DNA of 64,000 nt from Janthinobacterium lividum (GTDB lineage: Bacteria; Pseudomonadota; Gammaproteobacteria; Burkholderiales; Burkholderiaceae_D): assembly GCF_011601275.1 (NCBI RefSeq), contig NZ_JAAOLY010000001.1:496001-560000 (forward strand), in the 5' to 3' direction. Below, one piece after another: positions 31,781 through 44,644 of the stretch (its first letter is position 1; each line of letters starts with the position of its first letter). The notes under the pieces are model-generated. The model did not search any database. It saw nothing but the letters and a program-made list of their open reading frames with translations, and had not been told where the DNA came from. A program made the translations under genes and the position numbers.

Positions 31781-34700
31781 TTAATCCTTCAACCGCGACA
31801 ACCAGTCGGCCGCCGCCGCCAGCGCCTGCTCCAGCTCCTGCGCCGTGTGCGCCAGCAGCGCCGGCACCTCGTCCAGGCGGCCAGCGTCGATGGCTTCCTC
31901 GGTGGCGAACGCGGCGCGGATCAGGCGTTTCGTGCCCAGGGTGCCCACGGAGCCGCGCACGCTGTGCAGGATGCGCGCCACGTCGCTGTGGCGGCCTGAG
32001 TGCAACGCCGTTTCGGCGTCGCGCACGGGCGTCATGCCCTTGTTCAGCGCGTCTTCCACCATGCGCCGCAGCACGCCGCGCCCCTTCGCGTCGCGGCCCA
32101 TCACGCGCATCAGCGGCGCCATGGAAAACACTTCCTCATCGGCGACGCGCGCCGGCTCGGCCGCCTGCACTGGCGGGCGTTTGGGCAGGTGGCGCAGGAT
32201 GACTTCCATCATCTCTTCCACCACCACGGGCTTGGCGATGAAGTCGCTGATGCCGGCCGTCATGCAACGCTCGCGCTCGGACGCCAGCACGCCGGCCGTC
32301 ATGGCGATCACGGGCAGGCTCAAGCGCAGTTCCGTGCGGATGATGTGGGTGGCGCTGAAGCCATCCATGACGGGCATCTGCATGTCCATCAGCACGATGT
32401 CGTAGCGCAGCGCTTCCGTACGCAGCCGTTCCACGGCTTGCAAGCCGTCGCCCACGACGTCCAGGGTGGCGCCCATGTGTTCGAGGATGCCGCGCGCCAC
32501 GGCCTGGTTCAAATGATTGTCTTCCACCAGCAGGAAATGCACGCCCGCCAGTTCCGTGCCCAGCGGCTGGTGCAGGATGCGCTGCTCGCCGCCGTCATTC
32601 TTGGCGATCAGCGCCTGATGCAGGGCGTCGAACAGGCTCGATCCCGTGATCGGCTTCATCAGCACGACGTCGGCCTCGGCCGCGCTGGAGATTTCCTCGA
32701 GGTGGTTGCGGGCGAAGGCGTTGACCATCACCACGATGGGCTGGCGCTGGCCGCTGGCCGCCTGACGGATGGCCTTGGCCGTGGCCAGGCCGTCCATGAC
32801 GGGCATGTGCCAGTCGGCCAGCACCACGTCGTACGGTTGCTGCTGCGCCAGGCGTTCGCGGTACAGTTCGATGGCGGCAAAGCCGGAGTCCACTTCGTCG
32901 GCCAGCCAGCCCCACGCCTCGATCAGCTTGACGATCAGTTCGCGCGTGGTGCGGTTGTCGTCGGCCACCAGCAGGCGCAGCTGGCCCAGGGCCGGCGTGC
33001 GCCGCGTTTCGGCCGGCTGCGCCAGCATCTCGAAGGGCACGCTGAACCAGAAGCGGCTGCCCTTGCCTTCGCTGCTGGTGACGGCGATTTCGCCGCCCAT
33101 CATGTGGATCAGCTGCTTGCTGATGGCCAGGCCCAGGCCCGTGCCGCCGAAGCGCCGCGTGATGCTTTGGTCGCCCTGTGAAAACGCGGAAAACAGCTGC
33201 TGTTGCTGCAGTTCCGTCATGCCGATGCCCGTGTCGCGCACTTCGAAGCGCAGCCAGGCGCGGCCGCTCTCGCTCTTGCTCTCGGCCAGGCTGACAGCCA
33301 CCACCACTTCGCCGCTCTCGGTAAATTTGATGGCGTTGCCGGCCAGGTTGACGAGAATTTGCTGCAGGCGCTGGGCGTCGCCCACGAGGCGCCGCGGCAC
33401 GTCGGGCTCGACGGCGATGGCCAGTTCCAGCTCCTTTTCGCCCGCATTCATCGTCATCGTCGTGGCCAGGGTATTCATGACTTCGTCAAGGTCGAATTCG
33501 ACGGGCGACAATTCCATGCGGCGCGCCTCGATCTTCGAATAGTCGAGCACGTCGTTGAGGATGCCCAGCAGCGACTGGCCCGCCACTCTGACCATGGTCA
33601 GGTACTTGCGCTGTTCCGTGTCGAGCCTGGTATTGCCCAGCAAATACACCATGCCCAGCACCGCATTGAGGGGCGTGCGGATTTCATGGCTCATGTTGGC
33701 CACGAAATCGCTTTTCGCGCGGTTGGCCGCCTCGGCCCGGTCGCGCTCCTGTTCCAGCTCCGCCGCGCGCGATTCGAGTTCCTGCTGCAGGCGGTCGCGT
33801 TCGCTCATCAGGCCGTTGAACGCTTCCGTCAGTTCGCCGATCTCGTCGCGCTGCTGCACCGGCACGGGGGTGAAGCGGCTGCCGCTGGTGCGCAGGGCCA
33901 GCAGGGTGTCGCGCAGGCGCACCAGTGGAGACAGCAGGCGCACGGTGACCCAGCCCAGCACGGCTGCGGCCAGCAGCGAAGCGAGGATGCTCCACAGCAC
34001 CAGCCGGTACAGCACGCCATCGAACGGCTCAAAGGCGTCCGCGACGGGCAGCGAGGTGGCCAGCAGCCAGTTCACCGATTTCAGGCGCTTGAAGCTGTTG
34101 ACGGCCGTGATGCCGCGGCTGTTGGTGCTGACCATGCTGCCTTCGCCATCTTCCTTCAGCAACTGGGTGGTCGTCAGGTTGGCATTCGGCTGGCGCGGCT
34201 GCAGCAAACGGCTGGTATCGGGATGCAGCACGTAGCGCGGCACGGCGCCGCGCGTAAGGATGAAGTAATAGCCGCTCTTGCCGATCTTTTCCGAGCGCAG
34301 GCGCCCCAGCAGGTTGTCCTTGTACAGGCGCAGCACGCCGATCACCACGCCGGCCACCTGGCCATCGGCGGCCAGCACGGGCGCCACCATCTGCACGATG
34401 GGCATGCCGCTCGATTTGCCGAGCATCGGTTCGGTGATCATGGGCTGGCGCGTGCGCAGGACGGTCTGGAAATACTCGCGCTCGGCAACATTGATGCCGG
34501 CGCGCCCCGTCACTTCCGGCATGTCGGCCACGACGGCACCCTGCGCGTCGAGCACCAGCACATCGTCGAACAGCACCAGCATCGAGCGGCGCGAATAGTA
34601 TTCGCGCAATTGGGCGGGCTGGGCGATCAATTCCGGCGGCTGCTGCCTGGCCGTCAGGGTGACGATCTGCAGCAGCATGCCCAGCTTGTCGTCGAGCTCG

Positions 34701-34861
34701 GCAGCGGTGCGGCTGATCAGGGATGACTGCTGGCTCAGCAGTACTCGCGTGAAGTCGTCGCGCATGTGCTGCACCTGGATCATGGTGACCAGCGCGATCA
34801 TGGCGATCGAGGTCAGGCTGGTGGCCAGCGCGACTTTTGCTTTGATGCCGAGAGGCTTCAT
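31781..34861 (-). CDS. Hybrid sensor histidine kinase with two receivers and HPt
   Basis: 1026 residues from the ATG at 34861, behind AAGGAAA. Its order is: TM1 (about 10-30), a periplasmic Cache-type sensor, TM2 (about 275-300), HAMP, and coiled coil. HisKA follows with acceptor His near residue 390 ([15 protein letters not shown]), then HATPase ([23 protein letters not shown]). Receiver 1 has [12 protein letters not shown], receiver 2 has [12 protein letters not shown], and a C-terminal HPt has its His in [13 protein letters not shown]. The domains form a full BarA-like phosphorelay in one chain. The final response regulator is not next to it. It is divergent from fnr with a shared 239-base gap. 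Confidence 0.92.
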   Translation of the reverse strand: MKPLGIKAKVALATSLTSIAMIALVTMIQVQHMRDDFTRVLLSQQSSLISRTAAELDDKLGMLLQIVTLTARQQPPELIAQPAQLREYYSRRSMLVLFDDVLVLDAQGAVVADMPEVTGRAGINVAEREYFQTVLRTRQPMITEPMLGKSSGMPIVQMVAPVLAADGQVAGVVIGVLRLYKDNLLGRLRSEKIGKSGYYFILTRGAVPRYVLHPDTSRLLQPRQPNANLTTTQLLKEDGEGSMVSTNSRGITAVNSFKRLKSVNWLLATSLPVADAFEPFDGVLYRLVLWSILASLLAAAVLGWVTVRLLSPLVRLRDTLLALRTSGSRFTPVPVQQRDEIGELTEAFNGLMSERDRLQQELESRAAELEQERDRAEAANRAKSDFVANMSHEIRTPLNAVLGMVYLLGNTRLDTEQRKYLTMVRVAGQSLLGILNDVLDYSKIEARRMELSPVEFDLDEVMNTLATTMTMNAGEKELELAIAVEPDVPRRLVGDAQRLQQILVNLAGNAIKFTESGEVVVAVSLAESKSESGRAWLRFEVRDTGIGMTELQQQQLFSAFSQGDQSITRRFGGTGLGLAISKQLIHMMGGEIAVTSSEGKGSRFWFSVPFEMLAQPAETRRTPALGQLRLLVADDNRTTRELIVKLIEAWGWLADEVDSGFAAIELYRERLAQQQPYDVVLADWHMPVMDGLATAKAIRQAASGQRQPIVVMVNAFARNHLEEISSAAEADVVLMKPITGSSLFDALHQALIAKNDGGEQRILHQPLGTELAGVHFLLVEDNHLNQAVARGILEHMGATLDVVGDGLQAVERLRTEALRYDIVLMDMQMPVMDGFSATHIIRTELRLSLPVIAMTAGVLASERERCMTAGISDFIAKPVVVEEMMEVILRHLPKRPPVQAAEPARVADEEVFSMAPLMRVMGRDAKGRGVLRRMVEDALNKGMTPVRDAETALHSGRHSDVARILHSVRGSVGTLGTKRLIRAAFATEEAIDAGRLDEVPALLAHTAQELEQALAAAADWLSRLKD

Positions 34862-35100
34862 GATTTCCTTTTCAGTACCGGGAGGCACAGGCGGCAGATA
34901 ATGCTGTCAGGAATTTTCCTATCAATACCCCAGCTTGGCAAGCGCCGCCGCGCAAATGGCCCTTCCCGCATGGGCTTTTGACGATGTTGCCATATAATTA
35001 AAGTCGGAACGTCGTTTATTCGCCGAAATTGCGGTGAAATTGGCACACGGCAACCCTGTATGCAGTAAACTTGTTGTTGCATTTTCTAAAAGGTACTGAC

Positions 35101-35859
35101 ATGACTGAAGCGCTCCTCACTCCAACCTTGCCCACAGTGAACGTGGAAGCGTTGCGTGCGCGATGCTCGACCTGCAGCATGCATCAATTGTGCCTGCCGA
35201 TGGGCCTCGATATGGGCGACATGGACAGGCTGGACCAGATCATCGGCCGCCGCCGCAAGGTCGTGCGCGGCGCCTCGCTGTTCCGCATCGGCGACTCGTT
35301 CCAGAACCTGTACGCGATCCGCCTGGGGCACTTCAAGACGTACCAGATCAATCCCGGCGGCGAAGAGCAGGTGACGGGTTTTCAGATGGCCGGCGAACTG
35401 CTGGGCATGGACGCCATCAGCGCCGACCGCCACCACTGTAATGCGGTGGCGCTGGAAGACAGCGAAGTGTGTGAAATCCCGTTTTCCAGCCTGGAACAAT
35501 TGCTGGGTAATATGCCGACCCTGCTCCGTCATTTTCACCGCATGATGAGCCAGGAAATCACGCGCGAGCAAAGCGTGATGCTGTTGCTGGGCAATATGCA
35601 GGCGACGCAGCGCTTTGCCGCCTTTATCGTCAACCTGGCGTCGCGCTATGAAGCGCGCGGCTATTCGGGCAGCAATTTCCAGCTGCGCATGTCGCGCGAG
35701 GAAATCGGCAACTACCTGGGCCTGACCATCGAAAGCGTCAGCCGCCTGCTGTCGAAATTCAAGAAGGAAGGCTGGCTGCGCGTGTCGAACCGCGAGATCG
35801 AGATCTTGCAGCCTGCCAAATTGAAGGCCATTACGGCAGGCACGGACGTCTGTAAATAA
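35101..35859 (+). CDS. fnr: FNR-type oxygen-sensing transcriptional regulator
   Basis: 252 residues from the ATG at 35101. The [4Fe-4S] ligands are Cys22, Cys25, Cys31 (CSTCSMHQLC) and Cys113 (HHCNAV). A cNMP-like barrel and dimer helix precede the Crp-type HTH MSREEIGNYLGLTIESVSRLL, whose recognition helix has the FNR Glu-x-x-Ser-Arg pattern and so predicts TTGAT-N4-ATCAA binding. Two such boxes occur nearby, upstream of ccoN and of the chemoreceptor. It converges on fixH with only 3 bases between the stops. No FNR box is visible in its own promoter. Confidence 0.95.
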   Translation: MTEALLTPTLPTVNVEALRARCSTCSMHQLCLPMGLDMGDMDRLDQIIGRRRKVVRGASLFRIGDSFQNLYAIRLGHFKTYQINPGGEEQVTGFQMAGELLGMDAISADRHHCNAVALEDSEVCEIPFSSLEQLLGNMPTLLRHFHRMMSQEITREQSVMLLLGNMQATQRFAAFIVNLASRYEARGYSGSNFQLRMSREEIGNYLGLTIESVSRLLSKFKKEGWLRVSNREIEILQPAKLKAITAGTDVCK

Positions 35860-35862
35860 GGC

Positions 35863-36387
35863 TTACAGTTCTTCGTCCGCATGCAGCGCGATGCTGCGCT
35901 GCAGGGGCCAGGTCCAGATGCCGGACAGGCGCCACTCGCGCTTGTCGTTTTCCACCAGCACTTGCCAGCGGCTGCGCTCGAGCATCGGCAGCGCGACCGA
36001 GAAATTGCCGGCCGCATCGGGTTGCACCAGCACCTTGATATCTTTTTCCGGCAAGGTCGCATGCGCCAGGTGCAGCAGCAAAGGAGCCTGATAGGCCTTG
36101 CCGAAACTGTGCACGGAACCGGTCAGGCGCGCCTGCGCCACGTCGTACGCCAGGCTCGTATCCATGGCCAGGTCGCTGGCGATCGTGTCGCGCTTCAAAT
36201 CCTGGTTGATCGCCTTGCCCTGCTTGTAATAATCGCCCACCACCAGCGCGTCGGGCTGCGTAAACGCGATATAGCCCATGAAGCTGCCGACGACCACGGA
36301 CAGGCCGGGGCCGATCATCAGCAGCCATGGCCAGCGATGCTTGTACCACGGTGCAACGGGAGGCTGCAGTTTCAGACTGTCGGACAT
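35863..36387 (-). CDS. ccoH: FixH-family protein (cbb3 oxidase assembly, CcoH)
   Basis: 174 residues with an AAGGAGA site. One N-terminal membrane helix (about 18-42, WPWLLMIGPGLSVVVGSFMGY) precedes the sequence DALVVGDYYKQGKAINQD, the FixH signature, and a periplasmic beta-rich domain. It is needed for maturation and stability of the cbb3 oxidase. It is the last gene of the ccoNOQPGH operon, separated from ccoG by a 52-base gap with a stem-loop. Confidence 0.92.
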   Translation of the reverse strand: MSDSLKLQPPVAPWYKHRWPWLLMIGPGLSVVVGSFMGYIAFTQPDALVVGDYYKQGKAINQDLKRDTIASDLAMDTSLAYDVAQARLTGSVHSFGKAYQAPLLLHLAHATLPEKDIKVLVQPDAAGNFSVALPMLERSRWQVLVENDKREWRLSGIWTWPLQRSIALHADEEL

Positions 36388-36405
36388 GGTATTCTCCTTT
36401 TAAAC

Positions 36406-36431
36406 GGCCAGCCCCCGTGCGGGGACCGGCC
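36406..36431 (-). other. Stem-loop in the ccoG-ccoH gap
   Basis: GGCC-AG-CCCC..GGGG-AC-CGGCC type hairpin with GC-rich arms and no T-run. It could be a processing or attenuation site that lowers ccoH relative to the upstream genes. Confidence 0.4.
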
Positions 36432-36439
36432 TTCCTGCA

Positions 36440-37822
36440 TTAACGCGGCACGATGAAGACCGCGCTTTCACGCACATGCAGCGACGGGTCGTCCAGCGAT
36501 TGCAATTCGATCGCAATCTTGTTCGAGCCCTTTTCGCCCACGCCGTGCGGCACGCGCAGGCGGATCGGCCAGCCCAGCGTTTCCGTCGGCTGCAAGGTCA
36601 CTTCTTCGCGCGTCAGCAAGGTCAGGCCCGGCAAGCCGGTAGCGCTGATCTTGAAATGCTGGCTTTGCTCGGACGTGTTCATGATCTGCAGGCGGTAGAC
36701 GTTTTCGATCATGCCGTCTTCCACTTCGCGTCCCATCGAACCGCGGTCGCGGATCACGTCCATTTTCAGGGGCGTGCGCAGGGCCAGCGAGGTACATACG
36801 GCGATGATGATCAGGGCCAGGATGGAAGTGTAGATCAGGACGCGCGGGCGCATGGCGCGCTGGCGTATCTGCTTCGAATTGAAGTTGTTTTCCATCGCAT
36901 GGTCGGTGCTGTAGCGTATCAGGCCACGCGGCCGCTCGACCTTGTCCATCACGCTGTTGCAGGCATCGACGCAGGCGGCGCAGCCGATGCATTCATACTG
37001 CAGGCCGTTGCGGATATCGATGCCGGTCGGACACACCTGCACGCACAGGGTACAGTCGATGCAGTCGCCCAGCTTGTCGTTGTTGCCGGCTTTCTTGCTC
37101 ATGGCGCCGCGTGGTTCGCCGCGCTTGGCATCGTAGGTGATGATCAGGGTGTCCTGGTCGAACATGGCGCTCTGGAAGCGCGCGTAGGGGCACATGTATT
37201 TGCACACCTGCTCGCGCAGCCAGCCCGCGTTGCCGTAGGTTGCCAGACTGTAGAACAAGACCCAGAACCATTCCCAGGGACCGAAGTTCAAGGTGGTCAC
37301 CGACTGCGCCAGTTCCTTGATCGGCGTGAAGTAGCCGACAAAGGTAAAGCCCGTCCACAGGGCGATGGCGCCCCACACCAGGTGCTTGGCCGTCTTCTTG
37401 AACGCCTTGCGCACGGAGGGGCCCTGCTTGTCGAGGGCCATGCGCGCGCTGCGCGTGCCCTCGATGCGGCGTTCGACCCACAGGAAGATTTCCGTGTATA
37501 CCGTTTGCGGACAAGAGAAGCCGCACCACACCCGCCCGGCAATGGCCGTGACGAGGAACAACAAATACGCACAGATGATCAGCAGGGCCGCCAGATAGAT
37601 GAAATCCTGGGGCCACAGCACGACGCCGAAAATGTAGAACTTGCGCGTGGTCAAGTCGAACAGCAGGGCTTGCCTGCCATTCCAGGTCAACCACGGCAAG
37701 CCGTAGAACGCGAGCTGGGTAAGCCATACGCATACCCATCGCCAGGTAGCGTAGCGTCCTTTGGCCTCGCGAGGGTAGATTTGCTCGCGGGCCGCATACA
37801 TCTTGATGACTTGAGGTTCCAT
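36440..37822 (-). CDS. ccoG: Cytochrome c oxidase accessory protein CcoG (polyferredoxin-like)
   Basis: 460 residues with four to five membrane helices. Cysteine motifs are CGFSCPQTVYTE, CKYMCPYARFQ, and two ferredoxin clusters CIDCTLCVQVCPTG and CIGCAACVDACN. The C-terminal Ig-like domain is periplasmic. CcoG (FixG/RdxA) reduces Cu(II) to Cu(I) for insertion into the cbb3 active site. It starts 2 bases after ccoP. Confidence 0.95.
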   Translation of the reverse strand: MEPQVIKMYAAREQIYPREAKGRYATWRWVCVWLTQLAFYGLPWLTWNGRQALLFDLTTRKFYIFGVVLWPQDFIYLAALLIICAYLLFLVTAIAGRVWCGFSCPQTVYTEIFLWVERRIEGTRSARMALDKQGPSVRKAFKKTAKHLVWGAIALWTGFTFVGYFTPIKELAQSVTTLNFGPWEWFWVLFYSLATYGNAGWLREQVCKYMCPYARFQSAMFDQDTLIITYDAKRGEPRGAMSKKAGNNDKLGDCIDCTLCVQVCPTGIDIRNGLQYECIGCAACVDACNSVMDKVERPRGLIRYSTDHAMENNFNSKQIRQRAMRPRVLIYTSILALIIIAVCTSLALRTPLKMDVIRDRGSMGREVEDGMIENVYRLQIMNTSEQSQHFKISATGLPGLTLLTREEVTLQPTETLGWPIRLRVPHGVGEKGSNKIAIELQSLDDPSLHVRESAVFIVPR

Positions 37823-37824
37823 TT

Positions 37825-38745
37825 TTACTTTGCGGGTGCCTGCGGATTCGACAGGCTCCAGACATACGCCGACAGCACGTGCACCTTGGATTCGCCGAGG
37901 AAATCGCTGAAGGCCGGCATGGTGTTGCTGCGTCCCTTGCGTACGGTTTCCATGATGGTGTCGGCGCTGCCGCCGTACAGCCAGACCTTGTCCGTCAGGT
38001 TCGGGGCACCGAGCATCTGGTTACCCTTCGCATCGGCGCCGTGACAGGCCATGCAGGCGCCGAACTTGGCCTTGCCCAGCACCGACTTGACGGGATCCGA
38101 CGTCGAACCGGACAGGCTCAGCACATAATGGGCCACGTTCTCGACATCCTTTTCGGAGCCCAGCGCGGCGCCCATCGGCGGCATCTGCCCATTGCGGCCG
38201 TGCAGGATGGTGGTCTTGATGATGTCCGGTTCGCCGCCATACAGCCAGTCCTTGTCCGTCAGGTTGGGGAAGCCCTTGTTGCCGCGCGCATCCGAACCGT
38301 GGCATTGCGCGCAGTAGGTCAGGAACAGGCGCTGGCCGATGGCTTGCGCCTGCGGGTCGGCGGCCACCGTTTTCAGGTCCTGGCTCAGGTACTTGTTGAA
38401 CAGGGGACCGTAGTCGGCTTCCGCCTTCTTCAGCTCTTCCTCGTACTGGCCCGTCGATTTCCAGCCCAGGCTGCCGGCATAGTTGCCCAGGCCCGGGTAC
38501 AGGAACAGGTAAGCCAGCGCGAAGACGATGGTGATGTAGAACAACCACATCCACCAGCGCGGCATCGGCGTATTGAGTTCCTTCAAGTCCTCGTCCCAGA
38601 CGTGGCCCGTGGTGCCGTCGGCGGGGGCGCCGGCGACCACTTTCACTTTCGACTGCGAGTACAGCAGCACGCCGCAGCCGATGATGCCCAGCAGGGACAG
38701 CACGATGATGTAGATATTCCAGAAGCCATTGGTAAAGTCAGCCAT
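37825..38745 (-). CDS. ccoP: cbb3-type cytochrome c oxidase subunit III (dihaem)
   Basis: 306 residues. N-terminal helices (about 8-28 and 60-80) anchor a periplasmic domain with two haem c sites, CAQCH and CMACH. Axial Met candidates lie in GQMPPMG and TMPAF. It passes electrons from soluble cytochrome c to CcoO/CcoN. It overlaps ccoQ by 8 bases. Confidence 0.96.
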   Translation of the reverse strand: MADFTNGFWNIYIIVLSLLGIIGCGVLLYSQSKVKVVAGAPADGTTGHVWDEDLKELNTPMPRWWMWLFYITIVFALAYLFLYPGLGNYAGSLGWKSTGQYEEELKKAEADYGPLFNKYLSQDLKTVAADPQAQAIGQRLFLTYCAQCHGSDARGNKGFPNLTDKDWLYGGEPDIIKTTILHGRNGQMPPMGAALGSEKDVENVAHYVLSLSGSTSDPVKSVLGKAKFGACMACHGADAKGNQMLGAPNLTDKVWLYGGSADTIMETVRKGRSNTMPAFSDFLGESKVHVLSAYVWSLSNPQAPAK

Positions 38746-38941
38746 GGTGATGCTCCTTCGCCAGGTTCATCTCGGCCTCGGCCGGATAGTCGAGCGCGTC
38801 GTCGGCGAACGGCAGGCGCGCCGCCGCGTCGAAGTCGCTGTTGCTGCGGCTGAACGTCCACCACAGGATACCCACGAACGTCGTAAAGGAAACCACCGTC
38901 ATGACGCTGCTGGCGCTGTCAAACAGGTTTTCGATTGCCAT
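38738..38941 (-). CDS. ccoQ: cbb3 oxidase subunit CcoQ
   Basis: 67 residues with a single membrane helix (about 13-30, SVMTVVSFTTFVGILWWTFS) and a polar tail ending EHHHG. Its length, topology and position between ccoO and ccoP identify it. It stabilises the complex. It starts 1 base after the ccoO stop. Confidence 0.92.
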   Translation of the reverse strand: MAIENLFDSASSVMTVVSFTTFVGILWWTFSRSNSDFDAAARLPFADDALDYPAEAEMNLAKEHHHG

Positions 38942-38942
38942 G

Positions 38943-39557
38943 CTAATTCCTTGTTTTGATTAATGTACCGAGGCCTTGCAGATAGGCGACCAGGGCGTCT
39001 TCTTCCGTCTTGTCCTGCAGCTGCGCCGGGCCGGCGGCGATCTCTTCATCGCTGTACGGCTGGCCCAGGCGTTTCAGGGCGCGCATCTTCGGCATGATCT
39101 CGTCAGGCACCAGCTTGGTCTTCGCCAGCCAGGGGTAGGACGGCATGTTCGACTCGGGTACCACGTCGCGCGGGTTGTTCAAGTGCGTGCGGTGCCATTC
39201 GTCGCTGTAGCGGGCGCCCACGCGGGCCAGGTCGGGTCCCGTGCGCTTGGAACCCCACTGGAACGGACGGTCGTAGACGAACTCGCCGGCGACCGAATAG
39301 TGGCCATAGCGTTCCGTTTCCGCGCGCAGCGGACGCACCATCTGCGAGTGGCAGTTGTAGCAGCCTTCGCGCACGTAAATGTCGCGGCCCGCCAGGCGCA
39401 GCGGCGAATACGGCTTCAGGCCGGCGACCGGTTCCGTCGTGCTCTTCTGGAAGAACAGGGGGACAATCTCGACGGCGCCGCCGATGCTGATCACCACCGT
39501 GACCAGGGCGATCAGCAGCCAGGGGTTTTTCTCAATCCATGCATGTGAAAATTTCAT
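38943..39557 (-). CDS. ccoO: cbb3-type cytochrome c oxidase subunit II (monohaem)
   Basis: 204 residues. One N-terminal membrane anchor (about 12-35) is followed by a periplasmic domain with the haem c motif [11 protein letters not shown] and the axial Met in [10 protein letters not shown]. It carries electrons to CcoN. It lies 15 bases after ccoN. Confidence 0.96.
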   Translation of the reverse strand: MKFSHAWIEKNPWLLIALVTVVISIGGAVEIVPLFFQKSTTEPVAGLKPYSPLRLAGRDIYVREGCYNCHSQMVRPLRAETERYGHYSVAGEFVYDRPFQWGSKRTGPDLARVGARYSDEWHRTHLNNPRDVVPESNMPSYPWLAKTKLVPDEIMPKMRALKRLGQPYSDEEIAAGPAQLQDKTEEDALVAYLQGLGTLIKTRN

Positions 39558-39572
39558 TTGCTTTCGCTCCTA

Positions 39573-41000
39573 TCAGGCGTGCGCCGCGTTCAGTTCCGGA
39601 ATGCGGGCGACGGGGAGTTTGCTGCCGCGCAGAGTCATCCAGGTGTTGTAGCCCATGATGCACATACCCGACAGGTACAGCAGGCCGCCGGCCACGCGCA
39701 CCACGTAGTACGGATACGTTGCTTTCACGCTCTCGACAAAGGTGTAGGTCAGGGTGCCGTCCGGATTGACAGCGCGCCACATCAGGCCCTGCATCACGCC
39801 GGCGATCCACATGGCGGCGATGTACAGCACGATGCCGATGGTGGCCACCCAGAAGTGCACGTCGACCAGGCGCGTGCTGTGCATCTGCGTGCGGCCAGCC
39901 AGGCGCGGCAGCAGGTAGTAGATCGAACCCATGGTGATGAAGCCGACCCAGCCCAAGGCGCCCGCATGCACGTGGGCCACGGTCCAGTCGGTGTAGTGCG
40001 ACAGCGAGTTGATGGTCTTGATCGACATCATCGGGCCTTCGAAGGTGGCGATGCCGTAGAACGACAGCGAGACGATCATGAATTTCAGGATCGGGTCGGT
40101 GCGCAGCTTGTGCCAGGCGCCCGACAGGGTCATGATGCCGTTGATCATGCCGCCCCAGCTTGGTGCCAAGAGGACCAGCGAGAAGACCATGCCGATCGAT
40201 TGCGTCCAGTCAGGCAATGCCGTGTAGTGCAGGTGATGCGGGCCCGCCCACATGTAGGTGAAGATCAGCGCCCAGAAGTGGACGATCGACAAACGGTACG
40301 AGTACACGGGGCGCTCGGCCTGTTTCGGGATGAAGTAGTAGACCATGCCCAGGTAGCCGGCGGTCAGGATGAAACCCACCGCGTTATGGCCGTACCACCA
40401 CTGGATCATGGCGTCCTGCACGCCCGCATAGGCGGAATACGATTTCGTGAACGAGGCTGGCATGACGGCGCCATTGACCACGTGCAAAATCGTCACGGCC
40501 AGGATGTAGGCGCCGAAGAACCAGTTGGCCACATAGATGTGCTTGACCTTGCGCTTGATCAGCGTGCCGAAGAACACGATGGCGTAGGCGATCCAGACGA
40601 CGGCGATGAGGATGGCGATAGGCCATTCCAGTTCCGCGTACTCCTTGCCGCGCGTCATGCCCATAGGCAAGGTGACGACGGCGCACAGGATCACGGCTTG
40701 CCAGCCCCAGAAGGTGAAGGCGGCCAGTTTGTCGGAAAACAGGCGCACCTGGCAGGTGCGTTGTACAACGTAGTACGAAGTAGCGAACAGGCCGCAGATG
40801 CCGAAGGCGAAAATCACCGCATTCGTGTGCAGCGGACGCAGGCGTCCGTATGTCAGCCATGGTATGTCGAGGTTCAGGGCAGGCCAGGCCAGCTGAGCGG
40901 CGATGATAACGCCAACCAGCATGCCGATGATGCCCCATACCACAGTAGCGACCGCGAATTGCTTCACGATCTTGTAGTTATAGTTCAGCGATTGATCCAC
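39573..41000 (-). CDS. ccoN: cbb3-type cytochrome c oxidase subunit I
   Basis: 475 residues from a GTG behind AGGGAGAG. Twelve membrane helices carry the haem and CuB ligand histidines, including [22 protein letters not shown] and [15 protein letters not shown]; the cbb3-specific active-site Tyr lies in YRLSIVHFW. It is the catalytic subunit of the high-affinity oxygen reductase used at low oxygen. The first gene of ccoNOQPGH, it has a perfect FNR box 69 bases upstream. Confidence 0.97.
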   Translation of the reverse strand: MDQSLNYNYKIVKQFAVATVVWGIIGMLVGVIIAAQLAWPALNLDIPWLTYGRLRPLHTNAVIFAFGICGLFATSYYVVQRTCQVRLFSDKLAAFTFWGWQAVILCAVVTLPMGMTRGKEYAELEWPIAILIAVVWIAYAIVFFGTLIKRKVKHIYVANWFFGAYILAVTILHVVNGAVMPASFTKSYSAYAGVQDAMIQWWYGHNAVGFILTAGYLGMVYYFIPKQAERPVYSYRLSIVHFWALIFTYMWAGPHHLHYTALPDWTQSIGMVFSLVLLAPSWGGMINGIMTLSGAWHKLRTDPILKFMIVSLSFYGIATFEGPMMSIKTINSLSHYTDWTVAHVHAGALGWVGFITMGSIYYLLPRLAGRTQMHSTRLVDVHFWVATIGIVLYIAAMWIAGVMQGLMWRAVNPDGTLTYTFVESVKATYPYYVVRVAGGLLYLSGMCIMGYNTWMTLRGSKLPVARIPELNAAHA

Positions 41001-41068
41001 AAAGACTCTCCCTGGAATTACTATTTATGATGGTGGCCAGAGAGTAAGTGTTTGACCGCGAAAAAACT

Positions 41069-41082
41069 TTGATGTGGATCAA
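41069..41082 (-). promoter_or_regulatory. FNR box upstream of ccoN
   Basis: TTGATGTGGATCAA, an exact TTGAT-N4-ATCAA site centred about 75 bases before the ccoN start codon. With a class II arrangement (centre at -41.5) transcription would begin near 41034, so activation of ccoNOQPGH at low oxygen is predicted. Confidence 0.93.
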
Positions 41083-41242
41083 AATTCCCCGGATGAAATA
41101 AGCGTAGCGAACTGGCATCGAAATAAAGTGATATTTCGGTCAAATTCCGCTCAACAAAGCCATACAAGATCCCTGCAATCCGGACGGATGCGGGGCAGAC
41201 GCGCCGGCCATGGCGCGCGGGATGCCGGCCGGGCTGGTGAGG

Positions 41243-41419
41243 TCAGGGATGCGGTTCGCCGGGTGCCGGCGTGGCCGTCGTGTCGTCGTCCTGCAGCACG
41301 CGCAGGCCTGGTCCGACGAGGTCGTCGAACTGGCCGCCGTCCGAGGCCGTGAAATACACCCACAGGGCGATGAAGACGACGACGACGCTCAAGGGGATGA
41401 GAAGATACAGTGCTTCCAT
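41243..41419 (-). CDS. ccoS: cbb3 oxidase assembly protein CcoS
   Basis: 58 residues, MEALYLLIPLSVVVVFIALW at the start: one membrane helix, then a short tail with DGGQFDDL, the CcoS hallmark. It is required for cofactor insertion into the cbb3 oxidase. It begins 2 bases after ccoI and ends 242 bases before ccoN. The gene is easily missed because it is so short. Confidence 0.93.
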   Translation of the reverse strand: MEALYLLIPLSVVVVFIALWVYFTASDGGQFDDLVGPGLRVLQDDDTTATPAPGEPHP

Positions 41420-41421
41420 GT

Positions 41422-43851
<2,430 letters not shown>

Positions 43852-43873
43852 AGGTTTGTTTTCAAGCGTCTTT

Positions 43874-44635
43874 TCATGGATGGCCGGTGACGCACAGAGC
43901 GTCGAGCCAGCCCAGCGAGACGCCGTTCGCGGCGCGCAGCAGGCCCAGCAAGCCAAAGCCCAGCACCAGCAAGCCGCTGGCGATGCGCACGGGACGGCGC
44001 TGCATCTGCGCGCGCAGCCGCGTGCCCAGCAAGCCCATGCCCAGCAGCATGGGCAGGGTGCCCAGGCCGAAGGCGGCCATCGTGGCCGCGCCTTGCAGGG
44101 CCGAGCCTTGCAGCATGGCCGTCAGCAGGGCGCTGTAGACCATGCCGCACGGCACCCAGCCCCATAGGCCGCCCACGGCCAGCGCTTTGCATGGCGTATC
44201 CATGGGCATCAGCGGTTTCAGCAGGGGGCGCACGCGGCGCCAGACGACGTTGCCGGCCGCTTCCAGATGGGCCAGGCCGCGCCAGGCATCCATCAGATAC
44301 AGGCCCAAAGCAACCAGCATCAGGTTGGCCAGCCAGTAGCCGGCCACTTGCAGGGAAGCCAGATGCAGCATGCCCGCGCCCGCCAAGCTGCCGGCCATGG
44401 CGCCGGCCAGCATGTAGCTGGCTATGCGCCCGCCGTTGTAGGCCAGCACGCGCAGCACGTTAGCCTGGACTGCGGGGCGCGCCACGGCGATGGCGATCAC
44501 CGGGCGCGCAGGCGCCGCCGCCGGTGCGCCGCCGCCAAGCGACAGGGCGCCCACGATGCCGCCGCACATGCCGATGCAGTGCACGCTGCCGGCCAGGCCG
44601 ACGAGGAACATGGGCACGAGGCTGAGGGCGTTCAT
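43874..44635 (-). CDS. Sulfite exporter TauE/SafE-like membrane protein
   Basis: 253 residues and about six helices, beginning MNALSLVPMFLVGLAGSVHCIGMCGGIVGAL, with the HCxxMCGG motif common to the SafE-like proteins that sit next to ccoI/ccoS. These are implicated in copper handling for cbb3 oxidase (the CcoA/ScoI context). The Cys/His motif in the first helix could bind copper, which is inference. It lies 9 bases after hemN and 22 before ccoI, in one operon. Confidence 0.88.
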   Translation of the reverse strand: MNALSLVPMFLVGLAGSVHCIGMCGGIVGALSLGGGAPAAAPARPVIAIAVARPAVQANVLRVLAYNGGRIASYMLAGAMAGSLAGAGMLHLASLQVAGYWLANLMLVALGLYLMDAWRGLAHLEAAGNVVWRRVRPLLKPLMPMDTPCKALAVGGLWGWVPCGMVYSALLTAMLQGSALQGAATMAAFGLGTLPMLLGMGLLGTRLRAQMQRRPVRIASGLLVLGFGLLGLLRAANGVSLGWLDALCVTGHP

Positions 44636-44644
44636 CGCGTGGCG

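Noticed and set aside
35860..35862. Terminator between fnr and ccoH
   Set aside because: Only three bases separate the convergent stops, and no hairpin with T-run is present in the available space.
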